From NCBI GenBank assembly GCA_004347695.1, contig SLTK01000009.1, positions 687,744-751,743 on the forward strand: a DNA stretch of 64,000 nucleotides. Reading direction: 5' to 3'. The notes under the pieces are model-generated. The model was not told the origin of the DNA, did no database searches, and worked only from the letters and a program-made list of their open reading frames with translations. Positions 18,532 to 25,688 of the stretch are shown one piece after another. This DNA comes from Chloroflexota bacterium. GTDB taxonomy: Bacteria; Chloroflexota; Anaerolineae; Anaerolineales; Anaerolineaceae. The position numbers were made by a program, and so were the translations under genes. Positions within the stretch are counted from its first letter, which is position 1. Each line of letters begins with the position of its first letter.

Positions 18532-18750
18532 ATGAACGCTTCCTTCTACCGCAAAATGGAAATTGCTGTCTGGGATTTAGTCATCGAATACTTATCGAAT
18601 TCGACCACAGTCCGCAATATCGTCAAGGAATGGCTGCTGCTCAAACAATCCCAGAAATTGGGGCTGTACGCTGCGACAATCGCAATGGGCGGCGCCTTTG
18701 GTTTCTTCCTGGGTTTCGCTATTCCGCAATTCCTGGTCTACATTCAGTAA
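18532..18750 (+). CDS. Small membrane protein, 72 aa
   Basis: An amphipathic N-terminal half (MNASFYRKMEIAVWDLVIEY) is followed by one membrane segment at about residues 43-68 (GLYAATIAMGGAFGFFLGF). No family is recognised. A GAGGA site precedes the ATG. It lies 14 nt after the previous gene in the ftsZ operon, so a membrane-associated role alongside FtsZ is possible but inferred from position only. Confidence 0.6.
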   Translation: MNASFYRKMEIAVWDLVIEYLSNSTTVRNIVKEWLLLKQSQKLGLYAATIAMGGAFGFFLGFAIPQFLVYIQ

Positions 18751-18759
18751 TCGAAGATC

Positions 18760-19872
18760 ATGGCCAAAATCCTGCGGTGGGCCCTGATCTGCGCTTTGTT
18801 GATCGGTTTCTTGCCGGTAAGGCAAGCACAGGCTGCACGCGGCATTCCAGGGTCTGCGGAATTTGGTTACGGCGCCTGGCTGCATCCGAACGGCGCCTAC
18901 TTTGACCAGGGACTGGCGCTGCTGCAAGACCTTTCATTGGATTGGGTAGCCATCGAAGTGGATTGGGCGTCCATGGCAGCCAGCCCGGAAGCCACCGTCG
19001 ATTTTACCAAATTGGACCGCGCTGTTGCCACTGCCACACGCAGCGGCACTGCAGTATTATTCAGTCTGACTAACCCACCCGACTGGGCGATGACTTCCGC
19101 AGGACCGGATCATGCTGCGACTGCGAAATTTGTTTTAACGCTGAGTAAGCTGTATGGCGAGCAATTATGCGCCATTGAATTGCTGCCTGGCGCCAACACT
19201 ACTGCTGCCTGGCGCGCCCAACCAGACCCTGCAGCCTACGCAAGCCTGTTCATGGACATTCGAGCTCAACTGGATTCTATAGGCAATCCCAAGCACATCG
19301 TCGCTGGCGGTCTGCGTCCGTTAGCCGCCGGAGCACCGGCTGGTGATTGGAATGACCTGGACTTCCTGCAGGAGTTGTATACCGCCGGGGCGAAGGATTG
19401 GATGCCCATCCTGAGCATTCAGTTTCCCCAGGTGACCGGAAACCCATTGCAAACGACAGCCGAAGCCGGTACACCCTTGCGCCATTATGAAATGGTTCGG
19501 CAGGTCATGCTGGATAATGGCCATATAAATGGCTTGCTTTGGATGACACTTTTCAACGCGCCTGATGGTACAATAAGTGCATCCGATTCGCAGTTTGCAG
19601 ACCGGCAGCACCAGACTGAATGGTTGCAACAGGCATTGATTCAAGTACGTTCCCAGTTATATATGGGTGTGGTTTTCGCCCACAACTTGAATCCCGCTCA
19701 AAACAGCCCATCTGTGTACAGCCCGGATGCACTGGTTCTCGACCGGACTACGGTCCATCCTTTTTATTCGGTCTTTAAAGCGATTATTCGCCAGACAAAC
19801 CCTGATACAGGCGTAATCCGACCTGGTAGATCCAAAGGCACCAACCTCTTAAAGTGTAAATACAAAACCTGA
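18760..19872 (+). CDS. Exported glycosidase-like TIM-barrel protein
   Basis: The 370-residue protein begins with a clear signal peptide (ILRWALICALLIGFLPV, cleavage near AQA-A at about residue 26). The mature part resembles GH5/GH39-type barrels: FGYGAWLHPNG, LSLDWVAIEVDWASM, AVLFSLTNPPDWAM and ILSIQFPQVTGN. The usual catalytic Glu pair is not evident, so activity is uncertain. It shares the barrel theme with the cytoplasmic protein upstream of ftsZ. It sits 9 nt after the small membrane protein and 1 nt before the next gene, so all belong to one operon. Confidence 0.65.
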   Translation: MAKILRWALICALLIGFLPVRQAQAARGIPGSAEFGYGAWLHPNGAYFDQGLALLQDLSLDWVAIEVDWASMAASPEATVDFTKLDRAVATATRSGTAVLFSLTNPPDWAMTSAGPDHAATAKFVLTLSKLYGEQLCAIELLPGANTTAAWRAQPDPAAYASLFMDIRAQLDSIGNPKHIVAGGLRPLAAGAPAGDWNDLDFLQELYTAGAKDWMPILSIQFPQVTGNPLQTTAEAGTPLRHYEMVRQVMLDNGHINGLLWMTLFNAPDGTISASDSQFADRQHQTEWLQQALIQVRSQLYMGVVFAHNLNPAQNSPSVYSPDALVLDRTTVHPFYSVFKAIIRQTNPDTGVIRPGRSKGTNLLKCKYKT

Positions 19873-19873
19873 C

Positions 19874-20545
19874 ATGCGGAAAATCGTCATCTTCCTGACC
19901 ATCCTTGTTTTTCTAGCTTGCCTGGGATTTGGGTTATACACATCCTACAAGCCAGAACAAAACAAGAAGCAGGTTGAAGGCGGCTTTTCACCGGTAATCA
20001 CCCCGGTTTCTCAGTTTCAAAACAACTACCTGATTATTCATGTAGATGATCTGCAAGCCGATGACCCCCAACTGATCAGTGTCTGGGGGTTGATTGCTTA
20101 TTTCCCCGAGCCCAAGCTCATCTTCCAGGCGTTGTACCCCATGGAAACGCCAACCAATGCCGAGGTGCTTAAGCGCTACAAGCTTTCTAATCAAAATGTC
20201 CCTGACCCTGCCTGGCTGCGCGCCCTGGCGGACTTCAACCAGATCACCTGGGACAATTATTTCCTGGTGGATAACCAGGCGTTGATACAACTGGGAAACT
20301 TTGTTTATGGCGGCGGTATCGACTTAAACAGACCGGACGATCCAATCGGCGCTGAGCAGCCTTACATGCAGACCATGTGCGACGCATTTGCGGCGCAGGG
20401 AAGAAATTTCCTGCTTACTTACACCTGGAAAGATATCATCCCGGATCATTTGCGCTCGAACGTGAGTCTCGATTTTGGCCTGGTCAATACTGACAGGCTG
20501 TTATCACCGGGGCTGCCGGTTCGCTGCGAAATTTTTGGAAATTGA
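19874..20545 (+). CDS. Membrane-anchored hypothetical protein, 223 aa
   Basis: One N-terminal membrane segment (residues 4-22) leads into an extracytoplasmic domain. The stretch NNYLIIHVDDL followed by LISVWGLIAYF recalls the start of a LytR-CpsA-Psr domain, but the Arg residues typical of that family are missing, so I do not assign it. It is the last gene of the ftsZ operon, with 1 nt after the preceding stop codon. Cell-wall assembly would fit the context but is unproven. Confidence 0.55.
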   Translation: MRKIVIFLTILVFLACLGFGLYTSYKPEQNKKQVEGGFSPVITPVSQFQNNYLIIHVDDLQADDPQLISVWGLIAYFPEPKLIFQALYPMETPTNAEVLKRYKLSNQNVPDPAWLRALADFNQITWDNYFLVDNQALIQLGNFVYGGGIDLNRPDDPIGAEQPYMQTMCDAFAAQGRNFLLTYTWKDIIPDHLRSNVSLDFGLVNTDRLLSPGLPVRCEIFGN

Positions 20546-20779
20546 TTTTGGGGTGCTACTACCTGGTAGATCTTACCAGCCTGCAATACTTAGCACCTCT
20601 GGATATTGTGTCCAGTTTAATGGGAACACTACAGATCATTCCCTGTGCCCTTTGTCGAAGAATGATTTTTTAAAAAACGTTCTTCCACACTCGTCCAATT
20701 TTGAAAATTCACCATGCATGGACAAGTTAAAGCTTATCCTACACGTTGTGGAGTTTCTGTCTCAACCAAAATGCCGTGA

Positions 20780-20785
20780 TATAAT
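20780..20785 (+). promoter_or_regulatory. -10 box of the SlyD-like gene
   Basis: A perfect TATAAT lies in the 289-nt spacer after the ftsZ operon, about 43 nt before the GTG start. No good -35 is visible at the usual distance. A small perfect palindrome CTGGTAGATCTTACCAG lies near 20564. Confidence 0.4.
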
Positions 20786-20834
20786 GCACCCGTTTAATTC
20801 AAAAATGGCTCTACCAACAAAGAATGGAGAACTT

Positions 20835-21392
20835 GTGAACGATATTAAAGACCCCACCGTTGTTGCCGATGACGTCGTCGTGACAATGGAATACACCCTG
20901 ACGGTCAATGGCGAAGTAATCGACTCATCGGAAGGTACTGACCCCTTAGAGTTTCTGCAAGGCTACCAGAATATCGTCCCGGGGTTGGAACGCGAACTTT
21001 ACGGCATGAAGGTCGGACAGAGCAAGAAGGTTACGGTATCCCCGGCTGATGGCTACGGCGAGGTGGATACGGATGCCTTCCTTGAAATTTCACGCAGTGA
21101 ATTCCCCGATGACATTCCGCTGGAGTTAGGGGTAGAGCTTGACCTGCGCGATGAAGACGGTGAAATCATGTCTGCTACAATATCAAAAGTCGAGGGTGAT
21201 ATGGTGCAGTTGGATCTGAATCACCCGCTGGCCGGCGAAACCCTGGATTTTGAGGTCAAGGTGGTTGGGCTTCGGTTACCCACTGAAGAAGAGTTGGAAC
21301 ACGGGCATGTCCACGGACACGATCACGATGATTACGATGAGGACTTCGACGAAGAATTTATCGATGCCGTCGACGCCGAAGACGAGGAATAA
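20835..21392 (+). CDS. FKBP-type peptidyl-prolyl isomerase, SlyD-like
   Basis: The 185-residue protein has the SlyD arrangement: FKBP strands around TMEYTLTVNGEVIDSS, PLEFLQGYQNIVPGLE, an insert-in-flap chaperone domain (about 75-130) and NHPLAGETLDFEVKVV. The tail is rich in His, Asp and Glu (HGHVHGHDHDD), as in metal-binding SlyD proteins. It catalyses prolyl isomerisation in the cytoplasm and may bind nickel or other metals. The GTG at 20835 is chosen because GGAG lies 5 nt upstream. The frame is open far upstream but without a plausible start. A strong terminator follows. Confidence 0.92.
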   Translation: MNDIKDPTVVADDVVVTMEYTLTVNGEVIDSSEGTDPLEFLQGYQNIVPGLERELYGMKVGQSKKVTVSPADGYGEVDTDAFLEISRSEFPDDIPLELGVELDLRDEDGEIMSATISKVEGDMVQLDLNHPLAGETLDFEVKVVGLRLPTEEELEHGHVHGHDHDDYDEDFDEEFIDAVDAEDEE

Positions 21393-21414
21393 TTCCTCCC
21401 TTGAGGATAAAATA

Positions 21415-21445
21415 AATAGACCTCGGAAAACCGGGGTCTATTTTT
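21415..21445 (+). terminator. Terminator of the SlyD-like gene
   Basis: The stem TAGACCTCGG / CCGGGGTCTA has an AAAA loop and is followed by TTTTT. It starts 23 nt after the stop codon. Confidence 0.92.
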
Positions 21446-21480
21446 GTACTTGTCACCTGACAGTTTATCATCCAACCCGC

Positions 21481-21582
21481 ACTCACAGAGCACCCTTCGG
21501 GTAGGGCACGCTTTGAGCGAGGACAACTTTGTCACCCTGCCCGCACTCACAGAGCACCCTTCGGGTGGGGCACTCTGTGAGT
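21481..21582. repeat. Two copies of the dispersed palindromic repeat
   Basis: The copy at 21545-21582 is a long imperfect hairpin with outer arms ACTCACAGAG and CTCTGTGAGT around a CACCCTTCGGGTG core. A degenerate copy lies at 21481-21520. Both resemble the units at 15.3 kb. Confidence 0.8.
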
Positions 21583-21618
21583 GAACGCAGTGAAGGGTCT
21601 CCTGGTCAGCCGCCGTGG

Positions 21619-21723
21619 CTTCGACAGGCTCAGCCAGCGGGTAAAGGGCAGCCAGCGCGGCTTCGACAGGTCAGCCAGCGGGTAAAGGGCAGCCAGCGCA
21701 GCTTCGACAGGTCAGCCAGTGGG
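21619..21723. repeat. 41/42-bp tandem repeat overlapping the end of the ATP-grasp gene
   Basis: Unit 1 is 21619-21660 (42 bp), unit 2 is 21661-21701 (41 bp) and a partial third unit is 21702-21723. Each begins CTTCGACAGG and contains CAGCCAG followed by GGG. The third unit supplies the stop codon and last codons of the minus-strand gene at 21712-22788. Confidence 0.9.
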
Positions 21724-22788
21724 CGCAGGAATACCATAACGGCGCATGGCGGTATGTAAAATGGACAACACCAGTTCCGTATGCCCTACCCCATCCGCTG
21801 CCGCCTCGATAACAATATCAGAAATGCCAGGCGATAGACCCGGCAGCGGATTGATTTCCAGGATATAAGGCTTGTTGTTGTCATGCGAATCCAGGCGAAA
21901 ATCGACCCGCGAGACATCCAAGCCGCCGGTCACGCGAAAAGCGGCAGCCGCCAGCCAGTTAAGTTCGTCCAGCATGTCCGGTTCCAGCGGCGCCGGGCAT
22001 AGATAGGTCAGATCGGCTGCCAGTTGAACTTTCAGGCGGTTGGAATAAACGGTATCCGTTTCTTCATAGGGCTGCAAATCGACCTCCAGTGCGGGAAAGA
22101 AGCGCAGCCCTGCTTGAATGCTGGGGGAATCGAGATTTTCTGGCAGACGCCGGCTGGCAGGTCCGATGAGATTGCCCACCATGCCAACCGTCACCTCGCG
22201 GCCTTCGATATAACTTTCCACCAGCACCGTCTGATGGTATTTTTTCAACATTACATCCACCTGGTCGCGCAATTCTTCCTCATTGTGCACAATGGACTTT
22301 TTGCTTACACCCATCCCGGTACCTTCGCGACTGGGTTTAACAAACAGCGGAAATTTCATCTTCGGGTCGAGCGGCTCATCTGCGCGTTCGAAAGACTGAA
22401 AGTCAGGGGTGGGTAAATCATGGTAAGTCAGCACTCGTTTGGTCATCGGTTTATCGAGCGCCAACGCCAGGGTAAGCACCTTTGAGCCGGTATATGGAAT
22501 ACGCATCATTTCCAACAAAGCAGGCACCTGGGCTTCGCGGGCATCACCAAAGTGGCTCTCGCAGATATTGAAGCAGATATCAGGTTTGAAACGGGCCAAA
22601 TGGTCGACCAGAGCCAAATCGCCTTCAAAAAACTCTGCTTCGTAACTGCCGGATTTAATGGCGTTAACCAGTGCAATGATCGTCGATTCGGAATCGAGGT
22701 CATCCCATTGATCATCGGGCATGCCTTGCCAGTGAGGTGCATTTTTCTTAAGGTTAGCCAGCACGGCTACGCGCAGTTTTTCGGCCAT
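21712..22788 (-). CDS. D-alanine-D-alanine-ligase-like ATP-grasp enzyme
   Basis: The 358-residue ATP-grasp protein has FNICES (substrate loop), IPYTGSKVLTLALALDKPMTK (N-domain helix typical of Ddl), FVKPSREGTGMGVSK (ATP loop), VLVESYIEGREVTVGMVGN and the metal-binding ILEINPLPGLSPG. It probably joins D-amino acids or a related pair. The family has several functional variants and I do not assign ddl itself. The stop codon lies inside a tandem repeat, so the last few residues (PAPTG) come from repeat DNA. It starts with ATG at 22788. No cell-wall neighbours are present. Confidence 0.85.
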   Translation of the reverse strand: MAEKLRVAVLANLKKNAPHWQGMPDDQWDDLDSESTIIALVNAIKSGSYEAEFFEGDLALVDHLARFKPDICFNICESHFGDAREAQVPALLEMMRIPYTGSKVLTLALALDKPMTKRVLTYHDLPTPDFQSFERADEPLDPKMKFPLFVKPSREGTGMGVSKKSIVHNEEELRDQVDVMLKKYHQTVLVESYIEGREVTVGMVGNLIGPASRRLPENLDSPSIQAGLRFFPALEVDLQPYEETDTVYSNRLKVQLAADLTYLCPAPLEPDMLDELNWLAAAAFRVTGGLDVSRVDFRLDSHDNNKPYILEINPLPGLSPGISDIVIEAAADGVGHTELVLSILHTAMRRYGIPAPTG

Positions 22789-23254
22789 CCGAGACCCTCG
22801 TCTGTGGAATGATGGGCGATTTTTCCTCCGCCCCCTGCAAAATCGCTATGGTCATAGTATACCCAAACCATTCGACAAGTGGGAAAAATCAAGTCAGGAT
22901 TTTTTAACCCATTTGTTGCCCCCTTGACAAGGCTCATATGGGTGAAAAGTGAACGAATCTAATCCAGGCGAGGCTATGGTGTCCCGCTCCAATCGAATGG
23001 ATTTCTCTCGCCTCGCCGTTACCGACGTTCATCATTGGATTTGGAGCTGAAGCTCATACTGCCTGATGACACAAAGGATCTCGTAGGATGGCGTTCGACC
23101 CGAATTTACAACACGGCGTCCGGAGCAAAGCATGCGAAATATGACAAAGGTGGGTGAACACACCCTTGTCAGCAGCGCACTGGTGCTTCGACTGGCTCAG
23201 CCACCGGTGCGTTCCCTGAGCTTGCCGAAGGGTTGTCGAAGGGCAGTAGTACGG
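22789..23254. other. 466-nt spacer with inverted repeats, no gene seen
   Basis: No supported coding region lies here. Arms GGCGAGG (22967-22973) and CCTCGCC (23011-23017) enclose a smaller TCCA/TGGA hairpin. At about 23183-23245 lies a CTTCGACTGGCTCAG ... CCGAAGGGTTGTCGAAGGG segment belonging to the dispersed repeat family. The promoter of the ATP-grasp gene should be at the left end; TATACT on the minus strand near 22855 is a weak candidate. Confidence 0.6.
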
Positions 23255-24016
23255 TTACTTCGTTACCCGGTCGCCCAGAATTTCGCGCAGCTTGCTCTCG
23301 TTATAATCGATCAAAATATGTCCGTCGATGTCAAATGTTGGCGTGGTTTCGTAGCCGCCGGTCCATTTTCTTACCTGGGCAGCCGCGGCGCGGTTGCGCG
23401 AGATGTCCACTTCTTTATAATCCAGGTGGTTGGCTTCAAAAAACGCGCGCGCTTTACGGCACCCCGGACACCAGGTGTTACAGTACATCACAATTCCGCC
23501 ATGCGGTAATTGAGCTGCCAGAGCTTCCAGATCAATCGGGTGTTTTTTAGCGTTTTCCGGGTCGATCTGCTGCAGGATGGAAAAGACTTCATCGTTGTCA
23601 GGCTGTTCATCAATGTCATGAATGTCGATGTAACGAATGATGCCTTCCCGGTCGATGATGAAAATCGCCCGTTCGGAATAGCCTTCGTCGCGTAAGACCC
23701 CATACTGGCGCGCAGTCATGCCGTGCGGCCAAAAATCGCTGATCAGCGGGTAGGAGATGCCGCCCAGGCTCTCCGCCCAGGCTTCAAGACAGGGTACATG
23801 GTCGATGCTGATACCCAGAACCTGGGTATTTAATCCTTCAAACAGGTCCAATTGCGCCTGATATGATGGGATTTGACCTGATCATATGGGCGTCCAGGCC
23901 TGCGGGAAAAACACCAGCACTACGTTTTGGCCGCGGTATTGACTTAAAGTTATTGATCGATCTCCAGTTGCCGTAAGGGTAAAATCCGGAGCGATCTGAC
24001 CAACTGCAAGCTTCAT
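23255..24016 (-). CDS. Peroxiredoxin-glutaredoxin fusion with in-frame UGA at the catalytic Cys (candidate selenoprotein)
   Basis: Reading from the ATG at 24016 (GAGGG site upstream) gives an AhpC/TSA peroxiredoxin start: VGQIAPDFTLTA, then VVLVFFPQAWTPI, then codon 45 = TGA (23884-23882), then SGQIPSYQAQLDLF. Relatives have Cys at exactly this place (TPxC), the peroxidatic residue. The frame then stays open to codon 254, through the peroxiredoxin fold (VLGISIDH, ISYPLISDFWPHG) and a glutaredoxin domain with C183-P-G-C186. The simplest reading is selenocysteine at residue 45. A point nonsense mutation is the alternative. A start at TTG 23851 would lack the active site. The protein would reduce peroxides using its own glutaredoxin domain. 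Confidence 0.8.
23843..23884 (-). promoter_or_regulatory. Candidate bacterial SECIS hairpin after the UGA
   Basis: Starting at the UGA, the mRNA can pair CAGGUC (4 nt after the start of the UGA codon) with GACCUG ending 42 nt from the UGA, extended by AA/UU beyond a bulged G. The size and position match a bacterial selenocysteine insertion element. The apical loop does not clearly match the E. coli fdhF consensus. Confidence 0.45.
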
Positions 24017-24384
24017 AGATCCCTCATCCAATAAAATGTGTGCAGTATTTCCTCAGAAAATGACAAAAACGATCCAAATTTGCAATTTCCGAGATGGCAC
24101 ATCAAAAGTTAGTTTTTCGCAAAACCATTATACCCAAAAAACAGGTTTAATCGCACCCTTCGAGATTTGCGCAAGGATCATCCCCTTGATGGCGCTTGAA
24201 AATGTGGGAAACCTCCCCCATTCCCTGCCTTAAAGGCTTCATCAGCTTGCCAACAAGCCTTTGTAATGCCCAGACGCTGCGCGTCAGCGAAAATTAAAAA
24301 CCTGAAATTTCGTGTATAAATCATGGTTCAGTTAAGTTATCTTAAAATTTCATTGTATTATTGACTAGACAACATTAAAATGAC
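24017..24384. other. Spacer between the peroxiredoxin gene and the RNA promoter
   Basis: No gene is seen. The left part must hold the promoter of the minus-strand peroxiredoxin gene. The right part (about 24300-24384) is AT-rich and could act as an UP element for the strong promoter that follows. Confidence 0.5.
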
Positions 24385-24413
24385 TTGACTCGGCCTCCTG
24401 ACTTTCCTATAAT
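24385..24413 (+). promoter_or_regulatory. Consensus sigma-70 promoter of the structured RNA
   Basis: TTGACT (24385-24390), a 17-nt spacer and TATAAT (24408-24413). The predicted start is G24420, preceded by an AT-rich upstream region. This is the best promoter match in the window. Confidence 0.88.
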
Positions 24414-24419
24414 GAAATT

Positions 24420-24711
24420 GCAGGGAGCTCAAAGAAATTGCAAGCTCTCCCCGGTAAAGCAGGTTAATTTTGGGAACACTTCTAAAAAAGGTGACAGAAC
24501 CTTAATAACCGGTGTACCGAAAAGGACTGTTTACAGTCAACCTGGAAGGTCAATTCGCTTCCTGGTGGGAATTGGAAGCCCCCTTCCCCTGAAAAAGAGG
24601 GAAGTAACAACCAGAGAAGGAATGCCGAGGAAAACGGAGAGATGTGGGAAGGTTACTCGGAGCCCCTGCGTACCATCACCCCTGGAATGTACATTCCAGG
24701 GGTGTTTTTTT
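24420..24711 (+). ncRNA. Structured non-coding RNA, family not recognised
   Basis: From the predicted start to the terminator there is no plausible coding frame. The first bases GCAGGG-a-GCTC (24420-24430) pair with GAGC-CCCTGC (24660-24669) just before the terminator, closing the molecule. Next to this, CCGGTAA (24451-24457) can pair with TTACTCGG, and in competition AGTAAC pairs with GTTACT. Local hairpins include GACTG-TTTA-CAGTC and CTTCCC ... GGGAAG. I do not see the RNase P (GAGGAAAGTCC), tmRNA (T-arm/CCA) or SRP (GGAAGGAAGC-type) signatures. 6S RNA is possible by size and closed ends, but I cannot support it. Confidence 0.75.
24677..24711 (+). terminator. Perfect 14-bp terminator of the structured RNA
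   Basis: CACCCCTGGAATGT and its exact reverse complement are adjacent (24677-24704), followed by seven T. The T-run overlaps the stop codon of the convergent hpt-like gene. There is no T-run for the other strand. Confidence 0.95.
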
Positions 24712-25306
24712 ATGCGCATTCTCGCAGATGATGGGGGTTTTGAAATGCTTCGGCCTTAAGTAAGCCAATAAAGGGCAAATTGCGGTAGCGTTCCTGGTGG
24801 TCCAACCCATAGCCAACCACAAAGCGGTCGGGCAGGTCGAAACCTTTGTACCTGAGCGGGATGTCGATAATTCGCCGGCCGGGCTTATTGAACAGCACAC
24901 AAACTTCCAGGCTTTCCGGTTCGCGCTCACGCAGGCTGCGCAGCAGATAATTGAGCGTCAGACCGGTATCGATCACATCCTCGACGAACAGGACATGGCG
25001 GTGGTTGATCGGTATTTCCAAATCTTTAACCAGCCTTACGACCCCCTGTGTGCGCGCCTCGCTGGAGTAGCTGGACACCGCCAGAAAATCCACCTCGGAA
25101 GGAATGGTGATGACCCGCAGCAGGTCCGCCATGTAAAACAGCACCCCTTTAAGCACACCCACCAGCACCGGGCATTTGCCGCGGTAATCATTTGATATTT
25201 GGGCGCCCAGTTCCTGAACGCGCATTTGAATCTGATCTTCTGAAATGATGATTTCCTGAATATCGCGGGCAAAATCACCGTAACCCGTTAATGAGTCAAT
25301 TTTCAT
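24710..25306 (-). CDS. Hypoxanthine phosphoribosyltransferase-like protein (first copy)
   Basis: The 198-residue type I phosphoribosyltransferase has LVGVLKGVLFYMADLL, the flexible-loop SSYSS, the PRPP motif HVLFVEDVIDTGLTL (about 103-117) and the C-terminal hood DLPDRFVVGYGLDHQERYRNLPFIG. It makes IMP or GMP from PRPP and a purine base. Its ATG overlaps the end of the preceding gene by 4 nt, so it is the third gene of an operon with a kinase-like and a nuclease-like protein. A second, diverged copy lies at 26718. Its stop codon lies in the T-run of the opposing RNA terminator. Confidence 0.9.
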   Translation of the reverse strand: MKIDSLTGYGDFARDIQEIIISEDQIQMRVQELGAQISNDYRGKCPVLVGVLKGVLFYMADLLRVITIPSEVDFLAVSSYSSEARTQGVVRLVKDLEIPINHRHVLFVEDVIDTGLTLNYLLRSLREREPESLEVCVLFNKPGRRIIDIPLRYKGFDLPDRFVVGYGLDHQERYRNLPFIGLLKAEAFQNPHHLRECA

Positions 25307-25686
25307 GATGCCTTCTTCTGCGCTTGCGTCCCCTGAATATGTTCAGCCTGGTCGTACAGGCCGTATTTCACCATTAAATCCCGCATATCCCGCCGCTTCA
25401 TCAATTTGATATTGATATTGGGATACAGTTCTGCCATTAATCGCATCTTTTTATTTTTTTTGGTGGAAAGCTGCGGTCGAAGGGTAGTTAATTCCACGTA
25501 TAAATCCTGGTCAGGCAAGTAAAAATCGGGCGTAAAGGCTAAGGTAACTTTACCGTTAGCGTCCCATTCCAGGTCAAAGGTACGCGGCTCATAAATCCAG
25601 CGGACGCCGTAATAATCCATAACGCGGGCAAACATTTCCTCTGCAGGATGCACGAAGGATGGGGTCTGAGATTGGTTCAACGACAA
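25303..25686 (-). CDS. Small protein with a PD-(D/E)xK-like nuclease pattern, 127 aa
   Basis: The pattern EPRTFDLEWDANGK ... FTPDFYLPDQDLYVELTTLRPQ ... KMRLMAELYPNINIKLM resembles the restriction-endonuclease-like core: acidic residue before the first strand, TPDF with the metal-binding Asp, an E-x-T in place of E-x-K, then a helix with Lys residues and a final strand. TnsA- and Vsr-type folds show the same order. Catalysis is uncertain because the Lys is replaced. The gene sits between the cytidylate-kinase-like gene (2 nt upstream) and hpt (4 nt overlap), so a nucleotide-related role is suggested by context only. Confidence 0.6.
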   Translation of the reverse strand: MSLNQSQTPSFVHPAEEMFARVMDYYGVRWIYEPRTFDLEWDANGKVTLAFTPDFYLPDQDLYVELTTLRPQLSTKKNKKMRLMAELYPNINIKLMKRRDMRDLMVKYGLYDQAEHIQGTQAQKKAS

Positions 25687-25688
25687 AG

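Noticed and set aside
20475..20834. Upstream extension of the SlyD-like protein
   Set aside because: It overlaps the previous gene and a TATAAT promoter; GTG 20835 with GGAG fits the family length.
23255..23851. Peroxiredoxin gene starting at TTG 23851
   Set aside because: This start lies after the UGA and would remove the first strands and the catalytic residue of the fold. The conserved sequence clearly continues upstream to 24016.
24420..24711. RNase P, tmRNA or SRP RNA
   Set aside because: Their universal sequence blocks are absent. 6S RNA was left open but not called.
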